A stretch of DNA of 64,000 nucleotides from Paenibacillus taichungensis (lineage in GTDB: Bacteria; Bacillota; Bacilli; Paenibacillales; Paenibacillaceae): NCBI RefSeq assembly GCF_013359905.1, contig NZ_JABMCC010000121.1, forward strand, positions 1,054,001 to 1,118,000, read 5' to 3'. Positions 38,101-47,360 of this stretch are shown in pieces; within the stretch, counting starts at the first letter, position 1; every line of letters starts with the position of its first letter. The notes under the pieces were generated by a model. The model did not search any database, was not told the DNA's origin, and saw nothing but the letters and a program-made list of their open reading frames with translations. Both the position numbers and the translations under genes were made by a program.

Positions 38101-39221
38101 GCCTGCTCGATTTTTGTCGTCGCGTCGATTTGCGTGTATGCAACAAACGTGTAATTGAATCGCTTATTCAGGCGGGAGCCTTTGACACATTGCCTGGGCA
38201 CCGTGCCCAATTACTGGCGATGCTGGATGAGACCGTGGAAGCCGCTCTGAAATGGCGCAAGGAACGCGAGGATCTGCAAATTCAATTGTTTGATTTTGTC
38301 GAGACGCCGAACTGGGAGATTGAATATCCCGAAATTCCGCCTTATTCCGGGAGCCAGCAGTTGGAGCTGGAGCGTGAGCTGTTAGGTTTGTATCTGTCTG
38401 GTCATCCACTGGATGATTACGAAGATGTGCTTGAATCCAGCGGCGCAGATCGCATTATGGAACTGACGGAAGCGGCTGACGATACGATGGCCGTCGCAGC
38501 CGGTATGGTTGTGTCTGTGAAGTCGATTACGACGAAACAGGGCAAGGCTATGGCGTTCATGGAGCTGGAAGACCAGATCGAACGCTGTGAAGTGGTTCTC
38601 TTTCCCGAAGTATGGCGGCGCAGCCAGCAGCATGTCGGGAAAGGTGAACTGCTCGTCGTGCGCGCCAAGGTGCAGCAGCAGGACGAAGGGTTCAAGCTGC
38701 TGGCTGAGGAAGTGGCGCCGTTGTCATCGGCGGCACTGGAACAGCAGCTGCGCAGCCGCGAACGGCGCGGTAAGCCCGGCAGCGGCAGTGCTTCGCGCCC
38801 GGCGGCTCCACCACGGCAGGCGGCTGGCGCGGGAGCCGGAGCACAGCGCAGCAGTGGAAGCCAAGGCCCGTCAGCGACGCACAGCGCTGCGGGTGGATCT
38901 GGAGCGGCCGATGCTAATGGGGCTGCTTCCGTGGCTCGCCGGGCTGATGAGGCCGCTGGCGGCACGGAGCAGAGTCGTGGGCCGCGAGTGATGGAGCAGC
39001 GGGTGTTCGTGAAGATCACTCCGCAGGCGGAGAATCCAGAGCTCCTCGCCCGACTGAAACAATTGCTTCAGCAGCATTCGGGTCCGGTTGCGACGGTGCT
39101 CTTCTATGAACAGCAGCAGAAGCTGCTCGCATTGAGTGATGCCTACCGGATTAAACCTTCGCCCTCTTTGTTCTCCGAGATGGAGAAGATGCTGGGTGAG
39201 GGTACGGTCAAAATAAAATAA
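35157..39221 (+). CDS. dnaE: DNA polymerase III alpha subunit DnaE, with two long insertions
   Basis: A replicative polymerase of 1354 residues; Bacillus subtilis DnaE has about 1115. In order: PHP domain (H6, H8, H10 in 'HLHVHSEYSLLDG'), palm with catalytic 'MPDIDIDF' (D405, D407), fingers, 'GFPRAHAAAYGVLAFQTAYLKAHYP' near 755, helix-hairpin-helix region, OB domain ('KQGKAMAFMELED') and a C-terminal domain from M1279. The excess length comes from residues 818-951 (acidic, Ser/Glu/Gly-rich, inside the HhH-proximal region) and about 1205-1277 (Ala/Gly/Ser/Arg-rich). Both keep the frame, and core motifs on either side are intact. GGAAG precedes the ATG. Confidence 0.96.
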   Translation: MSSFVHLHVHSEYSLLDGAARIPDLVNKAADLGMTTLALTDHGVMYGAIPFYKACVERGIKPIIGCEAYMTAGSRKERGSRKDQPIHHLILLAKNMTGYRNLMKLCSIGHLEGFHYKPRIDMESLAAHHEGIICLSACLGGEVPQHLLHGREEEAKRAALRYKHIFGADFYLELQDHGLSEQKRVNPQLIRLAAELDIPLVATNDAHYLSEEDAELQDVLICIGTGKTVDDENRLRIGTNQLYLKSEKEMARLFPHVPEALTNTVRIAESCELQLEFGKSILPEYRPLPEGKTPSAYLRQLCEEGMEERYSESSRWMDTELRVELEQRLDYELRVIDSMGFSDYFLIVWDFIAYSHQQGIVTGPGRGSSAGSLVAYTLRITDVDPMKYNLLFERFLNPERISMPDIDIDFSDERRDEVIEYVAKKYGKAHVAQIITFGTMAARAAVRDVGRALNVPYGEVDKAAKLIPAQLGINIQRAMEATPELKALYETKPKTRELLDMAMKVEGMPRHASTHAAGVVISRDPLTDAVPLQEGSEGTALTQYSMENLESIGLLKMDFLGLRTLSIIERCLRWIGENGEIPDFRHIPDDDALTYEMLGRGDTMGIFQLESAGVRRVLKELKPSVFEDIISVLALYRPGPMEFISKYIQGKHGQIEVDYPHADLESILKDTYGIIVYQEQIMQIASRMAGFSLGEADLLRRAVSKKKREVLDLERGHFVQGSLKQGYTEAEADLVYDMIVKFANYGFPRAHAAAYGVLAFQTAYLKAHYPIHFMASMLTAVMGSHRKVAEYVVECRRMNIEVLPPDVNESGILFTPVLASSSRISAGQAAETQRLGGESGENGTAGSTVERAVHDDHYSGQAEYGEAPLPDDPGPEPDEDGSGAYEWQAATTVQEQSEDRNNSGVVTVSTAERLHGTGEEESSHSEQHGMSAVQEKDGLSNQNSDADTATGAIRFGLAAVKNVGTQAMESIMIVRQERPFDSLLDFCRRVDLRVCNKRVIESLIQAGAFDTLPGHRAQLLAMLDETVEAALKWRKEREDLQIQLFDFVETPNWEIEYPEIPPYSGSQQLELERELLGLYLSGHPLDDYEDVLESSGADRIMELTEAADDTMAVAAGMVVSVKSITTKQGKAMAFMELEDQIERCEVVLFPEVWRRSQQHVGKGELLVVRAKVQQQDEGFKLLAEEVAPLSSAALEQQLRSRERRGKPGSGSASRPAAPPRQAAGAGAGAQRSSGSQGPSATHSAAGGSGAADANGAASVARRADEAAGGTEQSRGPRVMEQRVFVKITPQAENPELLARLKQLLQQHSGPVATVLFYEQQQKLLALSDAYRIKPSPSLFSEMEKMLGEGTVKIK

Positions 39222-39776
39222 TTGGTTTTCATGCACGTAATTGTTTTCTCGATTCAAAGCTCTAACGAAACTACCGCGCCTTAACAGGCGGATGATCGTA
39301 AAACGCGAAGTTTAACGAACTTCAGTAACGTCACTCAGGTACAAAACTGCGGCACGACCTATAGAATGACGAAAAAACATCTCTGTGATTGTTAAGCCGC
39401 AGTTTTGTGAAAAATTGGAGCTAATCGCGTGCGTTGATTTCGTTTGGCCCGAATCGAATAAAACTAAAAAGGTATCCCAGGCCATGTTCATGACTTTGAG
39501 AAACCCCTCTTTTCCCAAGATGAAGCCTGTTCGGCCAAATGCCGAGCAGGTTTTTTGTATTTATTTTACCAAATTACATCAAGAATGAAGGGGAAGGAGA
39601 TATTGAACACAAGCATGTAATATGTGAATCTTTTTACATAATTTAAAGGATAAGCAGACTGCCAAAGCGAATGCGCGTTTCGCATTTTTTATGAACATTT
39701 TGCGAGTTTGCCGCATACACTTGAGAACACCGAAGGACCTGGGGGTCCTCGGGGGAGCGATGCGGGAGGTCGAGAT
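39222..39776. other. Structured 555-base intergenic region between dnaE and the PgpA-like gene
   Basis: No gene seen, but many hairpins: CGCCT/AGGCG (39277-39290), GAAGTT/AACTTC (39307-39323), a perfect 13-bp pair 42 bases apart (39341-39353 and 39396-39408), a terminator (39526-39556), a short hairpin AATGCG/CGCATT with T tail (39670-39690), and AGGACC/GGTCCT close to the next ribosome site. It could hold a small RNA or leader; neither is proven. Confidence 0.5.
39526..39556 (+). terminator. Terminator downstream of dnaE
   Basis: A 10-bp stem (39526-39535 with 39541-39550, one G-U pair), CAAAT loop and T6. It lies about 305 bases after the dnaE stop, so any transcript from 39222-39525 would be part of the dnaE 3' end or a separate RNA. 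Confidence 0.85.
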
Positions 39777-40268
39777 ATGTCATATGAAATCGTAGAAGCC
39801 ATGCTGGCCCGGCGGGGTGTACAGATTGATGCAATCGCGGAAATTGTATATCGTCTGCAAAAAGGGTACCACCCGGAACTGACTATGGATGACTGTGTCA
39901 CGAGTGTAAAATCGGTACTGCAGAAACGTGAGGTGCAATATACGTTATACACAGGTATAGCCCTCGACGAGCTTGCTGAGAAACGCCTTTTGCCGCAACC
40001 TTTGCAGGCAATTATGGAGGCGGATGAATCCCTGTATGGAGTGGACGAGACTCTTGCTCTTGGCATTACCCATGTGTATGGTATGATCGGTTTAACCAGT
40101 TTTGGTTATCTGGATAAAGAAAAGATTGGTGTCATTCATGATCTGAATGAAGCAGGACCAGCTATACATGTTTTTCTGGACGACCTGGTTGCCGGGCTCG
40201 CCGCTGCTGCTTCTGCCCGAATTGCTCACAAAAATATTAAAGCCAAGAAATATCCATCGGATATCTGA
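39777..40268 (+). CDS. PgpA-family protein (phosphatidylglycerophosphatase A-like, YutG type)
   Basis: 163 residues resembling YutG of Bacillus subtilis: 'AIAEIVYRLQKGYHPELTMDDCVTSVKSVLQKREVQ' and 'VHDLN...HVFLDDLVAGLAAAASARIAH'. PgpA removes a phosphate from phosphatidylglycerophosphate, the last step to phosphatidylglycerol. This group lacks the clear transmembrane helices of Escherichia coli PgpA, so the activity is not certain. I start at ATG 39777, 6 bases after GGGAGGT; the longer frame from 39708 has no ribosome site. Confidence 0.8.
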   Translation: MSYEIVEAMLARRGVQIDAIAEIVYRLQKGYHPELTMDDCVTSVKSVLQKREVQYTLYTGIALDELAEKRLLPQPLQAIMEADESLYGVDETLALGITHVYGMIGLTSFGYLDKEKIGVIHDLNEAGPAIHVFLDDLVAGLAAAASARIAHKNIKAKKYPSDI

Positions 40269-40475
40269 TTTTCTTCATTTGTGTTTTCATTCATTTGGTA
40301 TCTTTTGTTTGTTCAATGGAAGGTCATCCAGGGTGGCTGTTGCTGCCCTGAGCGGCCTGAAATCCCTTTTTTGAAAAGGAAAGTCCTAGGATCATTGCAT
40401 CACCATATCGGTTATCCTCGCGGGACAAATGTCCCTATAGATCTCGTTTTCTCCCCAAAGGTCCCGAACCCTTCC

Positions 40476-40505
40476 TTGCAGAAAAAAAGTGAGGTATGTT
40501 ATCAT
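40476..40505 (+). promoter_or_regulatory. Possible promoter of the 62-residue protein gene
   Basis: -35 TTGCAG (40476-40481) and -10 TATCAT (40500-40505), 18-bp spacer, about 50 bases before the start. The remainder of 40269-40553 contains an imperfect CAGGG/CCCTG hairpin that may end the previous transcript, and no gene. Confidence 0.35.
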
Positions 40506-40553
40506 TAGTCCAATATACGGGCTCTGAACATTAGCTTAGGGGGCGGACATGGC

Positions 40554-40742
40554 ATGTGGACGGTGATTTACATTGCACCGACAGCAAAGGTTGCGGACAA
40601 GATTAAGACCAAGCTTTCGGAAGAAGGTTTTCTGGTACAGACCCGTCCCATCAGTTTATCCAAGCAGCAATTTGAGATTCGCGTCCCTTCAGGGGAATTG
40701 GAAGAGGTTCAGGAAGTGCTGAATTCGATTCTGCATTCCTGA
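40554..40742 (+). CDS. Small conserved-looking protein of unknown function (62 residues)
   Basis: A compact alpha/beta protein: strand 'WTVIYIAP', helix 'AKVADKIKTKLSEEGF', strand 'VQTRPIS', strand 'QQFEIRVP', helix 'LEEVQEVLNSIL'. This looks like a ferredoxin-like or ACT-like half fold. I do not recognise a function. A GGGGGCGG site lies before the ATG at 40554. It precedes accD by 406 bases; it is not clear that they are co-transcribed. Confidence 0.7.
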   Translation: MWTVIYIAPTAKVADKIKTKLSEEGFLVQTRPISLSKQQFEIRVPSGELEEVQEVLNSILHS

Positions 40743-41148
40743 TTCATTCGATATCAGACGTGCCTTGGCAGATGAAGAAGTACCAATGGTACATAAGGGA
40801 CTGACCGCGTAAGCGGAGTGAGGAATCGACTTGCATGTATTGTATGCTGCTGTCCTTCCTTCTTTTTTTGTTAGGACAAGGACCGACCAGATTGCTCCCA
40901 GAGACCCTACCAAGACAGATTCAAACATCGGCGCAACAATCTTTCGGTTATTGCAGGTAACATCAATCGTGCTGACAGAAGCCGCTGATCCTTGCCTTAT
41001 ACCGGCGGATTTTTTTGTTGTGAATGCTGGACAAGGCCCATGGCAGCGTATGGGTCGTAAGCGGTTTACCGCAGCGCGCGGATGAAGTTGCTACATGCAA
41101 CGGACTGCAGGTTGCGGCCATCAAATCAACGGCTGGAGAGGTGTAGTT
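40743..41148. other. 406-base gap before accD
   Basis: I see no convincing gene. An ORF of 84 codons here has no ribosome site and no recognisable motif. A weak hairpin ending in T7 near 40987-41018 could be a terminator or attenuator. Confidence 0.4.
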
Positions 41149-42042
41149 GTGTTCAAAGATATATTCCAAAAAAAACGGAAGTACGCCACCATACCTTCCG
41201 AGCGTGCGCTTCGTGGCGAAGGTCAGGAAGCTGGAGAACGTCCAAAACGGGAAATACCTGAAGGGCTTATGAACAAGTGCAGCAAATGCGGCACGATTCA
41301 ATATAGCAAGGAATTGGAAAAAAATTTAAAAGTATGTCCGGCTTGCGGTTACCATATGCGGTTGAACGCAATGGAACGTATTGCCATGGTTCTAGATGAG
41401 CAAGGGTTTGTGGAGCATGACGCTGATATGATCTCAGTTGATCCGCTCGACTTCCCTGGATATAGCAATAAACTGGAACAACAGCGCCTGAAATCCGGAC
41501 TGAAGGAAGCTGTCATTACGGGTGAGGGAACCATAGAAGGTTTGCCTGTGGTTGTTGCTGTCATGAGCTTCGACTTCTTCACAGGCAGTATGGGTTCAGT
41601 AGTAGGGGAGAAAATTACTCGTGCGATTGAGCATGCAACAGAGAAACGTCTGCCTTTGATCATTTTCTCAACATCTGGGGGTGCCCGGATGCAAGAGAGT
41701 ATTCTTAGCCTTATGCAAATGGCAAAAACAAGCGCGGCTTTGTCCCGTTTGGATGAACAAGGCGGGTTGTATATTTCGGTCATCACCGATCCGACGACAG
41801 GTGGAGTTTCGGCCAGTTTTGCGAGCCTTGGTGATATTATCATTGCTGAGCCGGGAGCTGTATTTGGCTTCGCCGGTAGAATCGTCATTGAGCAGACAAT
41901 CCGTCAGAAACTGCCTGATGATTTCCAGACGGCAGAATTTAATTTGCAGCACGGCCAGCTGGACATGGTGGTCCATCGCAAAGAACTTCGAGCCACCCTT
42001 GGCAAGCTTCTAGACATGCATAGTGAAAAAGGAGGGGTCTAA
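41149..42042 (+). CDS. accD: Acetyl-CoA carboxylase, carboxyltransferase beta subunit
   Basis: AccD (297 residues) with AccA transfers CO2 from biotin to acetyl-CoA to make malonyl-CoA, the first step of fatty acid synthesis. The N-terminal zinc ribbon is seen as CSKC and CPAC, 17 residues apart; the crotonase-like core contains '[17 protein letters not shown]' and '[10 protein letters not shown]'. I start at the GTG 41149 ('[11 protein letters not shown]'), 7 bases after GGAGAGG; an in-frame ATG at 41095 has no such site. Its stop is directly followed by the accA start. Confidence 0.95.
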   Translation: MFKDIFQKKRKYATIPSERALRGEGQEAGERPKREIPEGLMNKCSKCGTIQYSKELEKNLKVCPACGYHMRLNAMERIAMVLDEQGFVEHDADMISVDPLDFPGYSNKLEQQRLKSGLKEAVITGEGTIEGLPVVVAVMSFDFFTGSMGSVVGEKITRAIEHATEKRLPLIIFSTSGGARMQESILSLMQMAKTSAALSRLDEQGGLYISVITDPTTGGVSASFASLGDIIIAEPGAVFGFAGRIVIEQTIRQKLPDDFQTAEFNLQHGQLDMVVHRKELRATLGKLLDMHSEKGGV

Positions 42043-43074
42043 ATGGCGGGTGAGTTGCCATATGAAGCGCCTCTGGTTGAGATGCGCAAAAAGATCGAAG
42101 AGCTCGTACAGTTTGGACAGGAAAAAGGCATCGACTTCACCGACGAAATTGCCCGCCTGGAAGAACGTTATCATAGACTCGAAGAAGAGATTTATTCCGG
42201 CATAACGGCTGCCCAGAAAATGCATTTGGCGCGGCATCAGCAGCGTCCAACGGCACTGGATCTGATCCAATTGATATTTACCGATTTCATGGAGTTGCAC
42301 GGTGATCGCATGTTCGGAGATGATCTTGCGGTCGTTGGCGGACTGGCGAAGCTGAACGGAAAAACAGTAACGGTTATCGGCCAACAGCGGGGGAAAGATA
42401 CAAAAGATAATATCGCCCGTTTTTTTGGGAGCGCACATCCGGAAGGATTCCGAAAAGGGCTGCGTCTGATGAAGCAAGCGAACAAATTTGGTCGTCCAAT
42501 TATTACATTCGTTGATACTAAAGGGGCGTATCCGGGTAATACTGCTGAAGAGAGAGGTCAATCGGAAGCTATTGCCCGTAACCTGCTTGAAATGGCGAAG
42601 CTCTCGGTGCCTGTTATCATAGTGGTCATCGGCGAAGGAGGCAGCGGCGGGGCTCTAGCTATGGCTGTGGGTAATCGTGTGTTGATGCTGGAGCATGCTA
42701 TTTACTCTGCGATCTCTCCGAACGGTGCTGCGTCCATTCTTTGGAAAGATGCATCCAAGGCAGATCAGGCGGCCGAAGCGATGAAAATAACGGCCAAAGA
42801 CCTTCTGGAGATGGAGGTCATTGAAGAAATAATTCCTGAGCCACGCGGCGGTGCTCATCGGGATTATGAAGAATCTGCGGCTGCGATAAGCGAGGCTTTG
42901 GTTCGTCATCTGGACGAGATGAAAGGTTGGAGTGGTGACCAATTGAAACAGGATCGGTATGAGAAATTCCGTAAAATTGGATCAGTCACGTTTGAACCTG
43001 AAGTGCAGATAGAAGTTCCCCAAGTGCCTGTTGAAGTCGATACAGCAGGTAATTTGTCGGGAAATGCAGAATGA
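42043..43074 (+). CDS. accA: Acetyl-CoA carboxylase, carboxyltransferase alpha subunit
   Basis: AccA (343 residues), partner of AccD. The family start '[21 protein letters not shown]', '[27 protein letters not shown]', '[10 protein letters not shown]' and '[11 protein letters not shown]' (oxyanion region) are all present. The ATG follows the accD stop with no gap; GGAGGGG lies inside the accD end. The C-terminus runs about 20 residues past the usual end as '[24 protein letters not shown]'. Confidence 0.96.
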   Translation: MAGELPYEAPLVEMRKKIEELVQFGQEKGIDFTDEIARLEERYHRLEEEIYSGITAAQKMHLARHQQRPTALDLIQLIFTDFMELHGDRMFGDDLAVVGGLAKLNGKTVTVIGQQRGKDTKDNIARFFGSAHPEGFRKGLRLMKQANKFGRPIITFVDTKGAYPGNTAEERGQSEAIARNLLEMAKLSVPVIIVVIGEGGSGGALAMAVGNRVLMLEHAIYSAISPNGAASILWKDASKADQAAEAMKITAKDLLEMEVIEEIIPEPRGGAHRDYEESAAAISEALVRHLDEMKGWSGDQLKQDRYEKFRKIGSVTFEPEVQIEVPQVPVEVDTAGNLSGNAE

Positions 43075-43179
43075 TGTGACGAATTTCCTATACAAATGAG
43101 CAAAAGTATAGTAAATTTAATAGTTGGAAAAAGAAAAAGAGATAAAAAGATAGACCTTTAAAATCGGAGGAAACCCAAA

Positions 43180-44607
<1,428 letters not shown>

Positions 44608-44637
44608 TTGTGTTTGGACGAGAAGCAACAGGAATGA

Positions 44638-44671
44638 AGCAATGGGGCGTTTGCGTCCCGTTGCTTTTTTT
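44638..44671 (+). terminator. Terminator of pyk
   Basis: A 9-bp stem (44638-44646 with 44657-44665, one G-U pair) followed by T7. Confidence 0.85.
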
Positions 44672-44737
44672 CCATCTTTATGACACTTTAACGCCGCTAG
44701 ATACGTAAGCATTGGTATATCGAAGGAGGCCTGTAAC

Positions 44738-45244
44738 ATGCAACAACAAAGCAATGGCAGTTGGTACACGGCACGCCTTCGCGTGCGTTATCAAGAAAGT
44801 GATCAGATGGGTGTTGTCTATCACGCTAACTATTTGAATTGGTTTGAAATCGGTCGAACCGAGATGATTCGCCAAATGGGGTATACATATCGTAAAATGG
44901 AGGAACAGGGGTTACTGCTTCCGGTAACCGGACTTGATGTGAAATATCATAAACCTGCCCGGTATGATGATGACATTGTCATTTTCACCCGTATTGCTGC
45001 ATTTAGTGGTCTGCGACTGAACTATGAGTATGACATAAGGCGCATGACTCCAGACCTTAATGAGCAGATAGACGTTGGGCAACGAGTATGGTCATCTGAG
45101 GAGTCCCTTCCTGGTGAACGGTTGGTTACAGGCTCTACCCAGCATGTATGGGTCAACGGGGACTGGAAGCCAGTCAGGCTGGATAAGGCAGCTTCTGAGC
45201 TCTACAGCGCGCTTGAGAAAGTGTGGCTTTCAGGAAAGGGGTAA
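44738..45244 (+). CDS. Acyl-CoA thioesterase, YbgC/FadM type (hotdog fold)
   Basis: 168 residues. The motif 'RVRYQESDQMGVVYHANYLNWFEIGRTEMIR' contains the catalytic Asp and the hotdog helix of 4-hydroxybenzoyl-CoA thioesterase-type enzymes. It would cleave acyl-CoA or related thioesters in the cytoplasm; the substrate is not known. The C-terminal 40 residues lie beyond the core fold. GAAGGAGGCC precedes the ATG. Only 6 bases separate it from fxsA, so the two form an operon. Confidence 0.88.
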   Translation: MQQQSNGSWYTARLRVRYQESDQMGVVYHANYLNWFEIGRTEMIRQMGYTYRKMEEQGLLLPVTGLDVKYHKPARYDDDIVIFTRIAAFSGLRLNYEYDIRRMTPDLNEQIDVGQRVWSSEESLPGERLVTGSTQHVWVNGDWKPVRLDKAASELYSALEKVWLSGKG

Positions 45245-45250
45245 TACGTA

Positions 45251-45652
45251 ATGCGAAAATGGATGTGGGCCCTGCTATTAATCATTCCGGTGATTGAACT
45301 GTTTGGTTTCATTCTTATGAGTGACTGGATTGGAGCCGGAAAGACACTGCTTCTCATGATTCTCACGTCCTTGATCGGTATAGCAATGTTGCAGTTTGAA
45401 GGACGAAAAGTACTTATTGATGCCAAATCCGAGATGGAGCGCGGTAAGGTGCCCGGAAGGAAAATGGTAGATGGACTTTTTATTTTTGTCGGTGGTTTCC
45501 TACTGTTGATTCCGGGATTTATCACAGATCTGATCGGTTTTACACTGTTGTTTCCAGTAACACGTTCAGTATACCGTCTATTCTTCCTGGGCTGGCTGGA
45601 GAAAAAAATGAGAAACGGAAGTATTAAGTTTTATCGTGGTCCGAAAAAATAG
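45251..45652 (+). CDS. fxsA: FxsA-family membrane protein
   Basis: 133 residues with four hydrophobic stretches (about 4-26, 30-48, 75-94 and 95-115) and the family 'LLIPGFITDLIGFTLLFP' motif. In Escherichia coli FxsA reduces exclusion of phage T7 by F plasmids; its normal role is unknown. Its place after pyk and before ytvI-citZ is conserved in Bacillales. Confidence 0.92.
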   Translation: MRKWMWALLLIIPVIELFGFILMSDWIGAGKTLLLMILTSLIGIAMLQFEGRKVLIDAKSEMERGKVPGRKMVDGLFIFVGGFLLLIPGFITDLIGFTLLFPVTRSVYRLFFLGWLEKKMRNGSIKFYRGPKK

Positions 45653-45674
45653 GATATACCAGCACGAGTTAAAG

Positions 45675-45720
45675 AAAGGCACCCACCACCAGATTCGTTC
45701 TGATGAGCGGTGCCTTTTTT
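45675..45720. terminator. Terminator between fxsA and ytvI
   Basis: AAAGGCACC (45675-45683) pairs with GGTGCCTTT (45709-45717) and T residues follow; the A-rich left side allows use in both directions. Confidence 0.75.
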
Positions 45721-45763
45721 AATTTTGATGATATGAGGAAAACAGAAAACAGAAATCATGAAT

Positions 45764-46882
45764 TCATCGGACACGTCCGTTAATAATGTATGTTCGGAGA
45801 TCACGGAATACGTTCGCTCGATTGAATGCATCAAGGATAACGAGGCTGACAGGACCGATGATCAAACCGAGTACACCAAATAGCTTCAATCCGACGAACA
45901 TGCCAACCAATGTGGCGAGAGGGTCCAACCCAACACTGCTGGCAAGCACTTTGGGTTCAATGATTTGGCGTGCAATCAGCACAATAAGATATACAATACT
46001 GATGCCGATCCCCAGGTAGAGATCTCCATTCATAAGCAGGTATGCGGCCCAGGGAACCATCACCAAGCCGACGCCGAGATAAGGAAGCAGATCCACCAGA
46101 CCGATGAGTAAAGCAATTGTGAAGGCAGACTTAACCTGGAGCACAAGCAATCCGATCATGACAAATAATGCGGTGATGGAGATCATGATCAACTGGGCTC
46201 GTGCATAACCGAACAGTGCTTTTTTGAGATCATTCCATATGTCAGTAATCGGTTTGCGAATGGAAGAGGGCACCCAGCCCGATACGGTAATGCTATGTCT
46301 GGTCCAACTTTTGCTAATAAAGAAAGTTGACAGCAGGACCACGATTAATACGGCTCCCATATTGGGTAGAGAAGTGAGCAGGTTCAGGATCATGTTGAAA
46401 AATCCGGTGACCAGATCCGTTACTGCTGTACCTACCGTTTCGGTTGTTTTGCTAATATTGCTGTTAATGGTCTCCTGATAATTGGGATTTTCTTTGTAAA
46501 ATTCATTAATCTGTCCAATTAAACTCTGAATCGTATCATTCTGAGTCCAGCGGACGAACGTAGCTTTTATCTCATCGACATGAAGGTCGAAGCTCGTCGT
46601 TAGTGAAATGACTTCCTTGACCATACGGGTTACCGCGGCAGATAATACGACGACAATGGCCCCGAAATAAATGATTAGTGATAAGGTTACAGCCAGCCAG
46701 CGGGGAAATCGGGCCTTGTATTGAAGCAACTTCACCAGAGGATTCATCGCATAGGCGATAATCCAGGCGATGGCAAAAGGATATAACAGCGGGAACAGCA
46801 GGTATATGGCAACGGCAATGAGTATGGTCGCGATAATCACCCATAAGCCGCGCAACAGGCGTTTCATTATGATTCTATCCAA
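45764..46882 (-). CDS. ytvI: Sporulation integral membrane protein YtvI (AI-2E transporter superfamily)
   Basis: A 372-residue membrane protein with about eight helices in the AI-2E transporter family layout: helix pairs at 10-35 and 60-85, a polar middle section (about 95-150), then helices up to 'GPVSLVILDAF'. YtvI is the member linked to sporulation by gene position. The start is a TTG at 46882, 8 bases after AAGGAGA; the first ATG (46867) is 23 bases from that site. It is the only minus-strand gene in the otherwise plus-strand pyk-mdh block. Confidence 0.88.
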   Translation of the reverse strand: MDRIIMKRLLRGLWVIIATILIAVAIYLLFPLLYPFAIAWIIAYAMNPLVKLLQYKARFPRWLAVTLSLIIYFGAIVVVLSAAVTRMVKEVISLTTSFDLHVDEIKATFVRWTQNDTIQSLIGQINEFYKENPNYQETINSNISKTTETVGTAVTDLVTGFFNMILNLLTSLPNMGAVLIVVLLSTFFISKSWTRHSITVSGWVPSSIRKPITDIWNDLKKALFGYARAQLIMISITALFVMIGLLVLQVKSAFTIALLIGLVDLLPYLGVGLVMVPWAAYLLMNGDLYLGIGISIVYLIVLIARQIIEPKVLASSVGLDPLATLVGMFVGLKLFGVLGLIIGPVSLVILDAFNRANVFRDLRTYIINGRVR

Positions 46883-47121
46883 GCATCAACTCTCCTTATT
46901 CCATTTCAAGCTACCATGAGGGAAGCACAGGAAGCTATCTAGTTAATATAGAGCAAATACACTGATTTGAAACGCCAGGATGTCGTCGAATTATATCTTT
47001 TCTTTTGCCTAGAGTATGCCTCATGTTCACAAAATATAGCAATAAAAACTTGATTTATAGCACGGATTTATATAAAAAGAATAAAATGTCAACCTTGTTT
47101 TTGTAAAGGTTTTCAAAAATG

Positions 47122-47140
47122 CTTTATCGGTCTGATAAAG
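47122..47140. promoter_or_regulatory. Inverted repeat upstream of citZ, possible regulator site
   Basis: CTTTATC-GGTCT-GATAAAG is a perfect 7-5-7 dyad. It resembles a LysR-type operator, as expected if a CcpC-like repressor controls citZ, although Bacillus CcpC sites are usually written ATAA-N7-TTAT rather than TTAT-N7-ATAA. It lies 32 bp upstream of the -35 element at 47172. Confidence 0.4.
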
Positions 47141-47171
47141 AAGTTTGATGTGCGGATGACCTCGCATCATG

Positions 47172-47200
47172 TTCACATAAACGACAAAATCCAGTATGAT
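47172..47200 (+). promoter_or_regulatory. Sigma-A-type promoter of citZ
   Basis: -35 TTCACA (47172-47177) and -10 TATGAT (47195-47200) with a 17-bp spacer. The leader would be about 155 bases. The rest of 46883-47360 holds no gene. Confidence 0.5.
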
Positions 47201-47265
47201 GAGATAAGGAAATACCGATTGACAGATATGAAAACCGGATATTGAGGTATTTATTAATTTTAAAA

Positions 47266-47279
47266 TGTAAATGGTTACA
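47266..47279 (+). promoter_or_regulatory. cre site (CcpA) in the citZ leader
   Basis: TGTAAATGGTTACA matches the cre consensus TGWAANCGNTNWCA at all fixed positions but one (T for C at position 7) and is a near-perfect inverted repeat. It lies about 60 bases downstream of the predicted start, where CcpA would block elongation. Confidence 0.55.
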
Positions 47280-47360
47280 AAAGAAGGACGAGTGCGTTTA
47301 AGCACGTAGATGACACTCTGGATGGGTTCTTGATTTCGTTTATTAAAGGAGAGATGTAAT

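Noticed and set aside
39732-39750. A T-box or other known riboswitch before the PgpA-like gene
   Set aside because: No T-box sequence (GGTGGNACC type) or known aptamer core is present; only simple hairpins.
40831-41085. An 84-codon frame before accD
   Set aside because: No ribosome site and no known motif; most likely chance.
41095-41148. A longer N-terminus for AccD from ATG 41095
   Set aside because: GGAGAGG sits just before the GTG at 41149 and the AccD family starts near 'FKDIFQKK'.
45764-46882. YtvI as an autoinducer-2 exporter
   Set aside because: The superfamily name misleads; gene position next to citZ points to the sporulation member, and no signalling genes are near.
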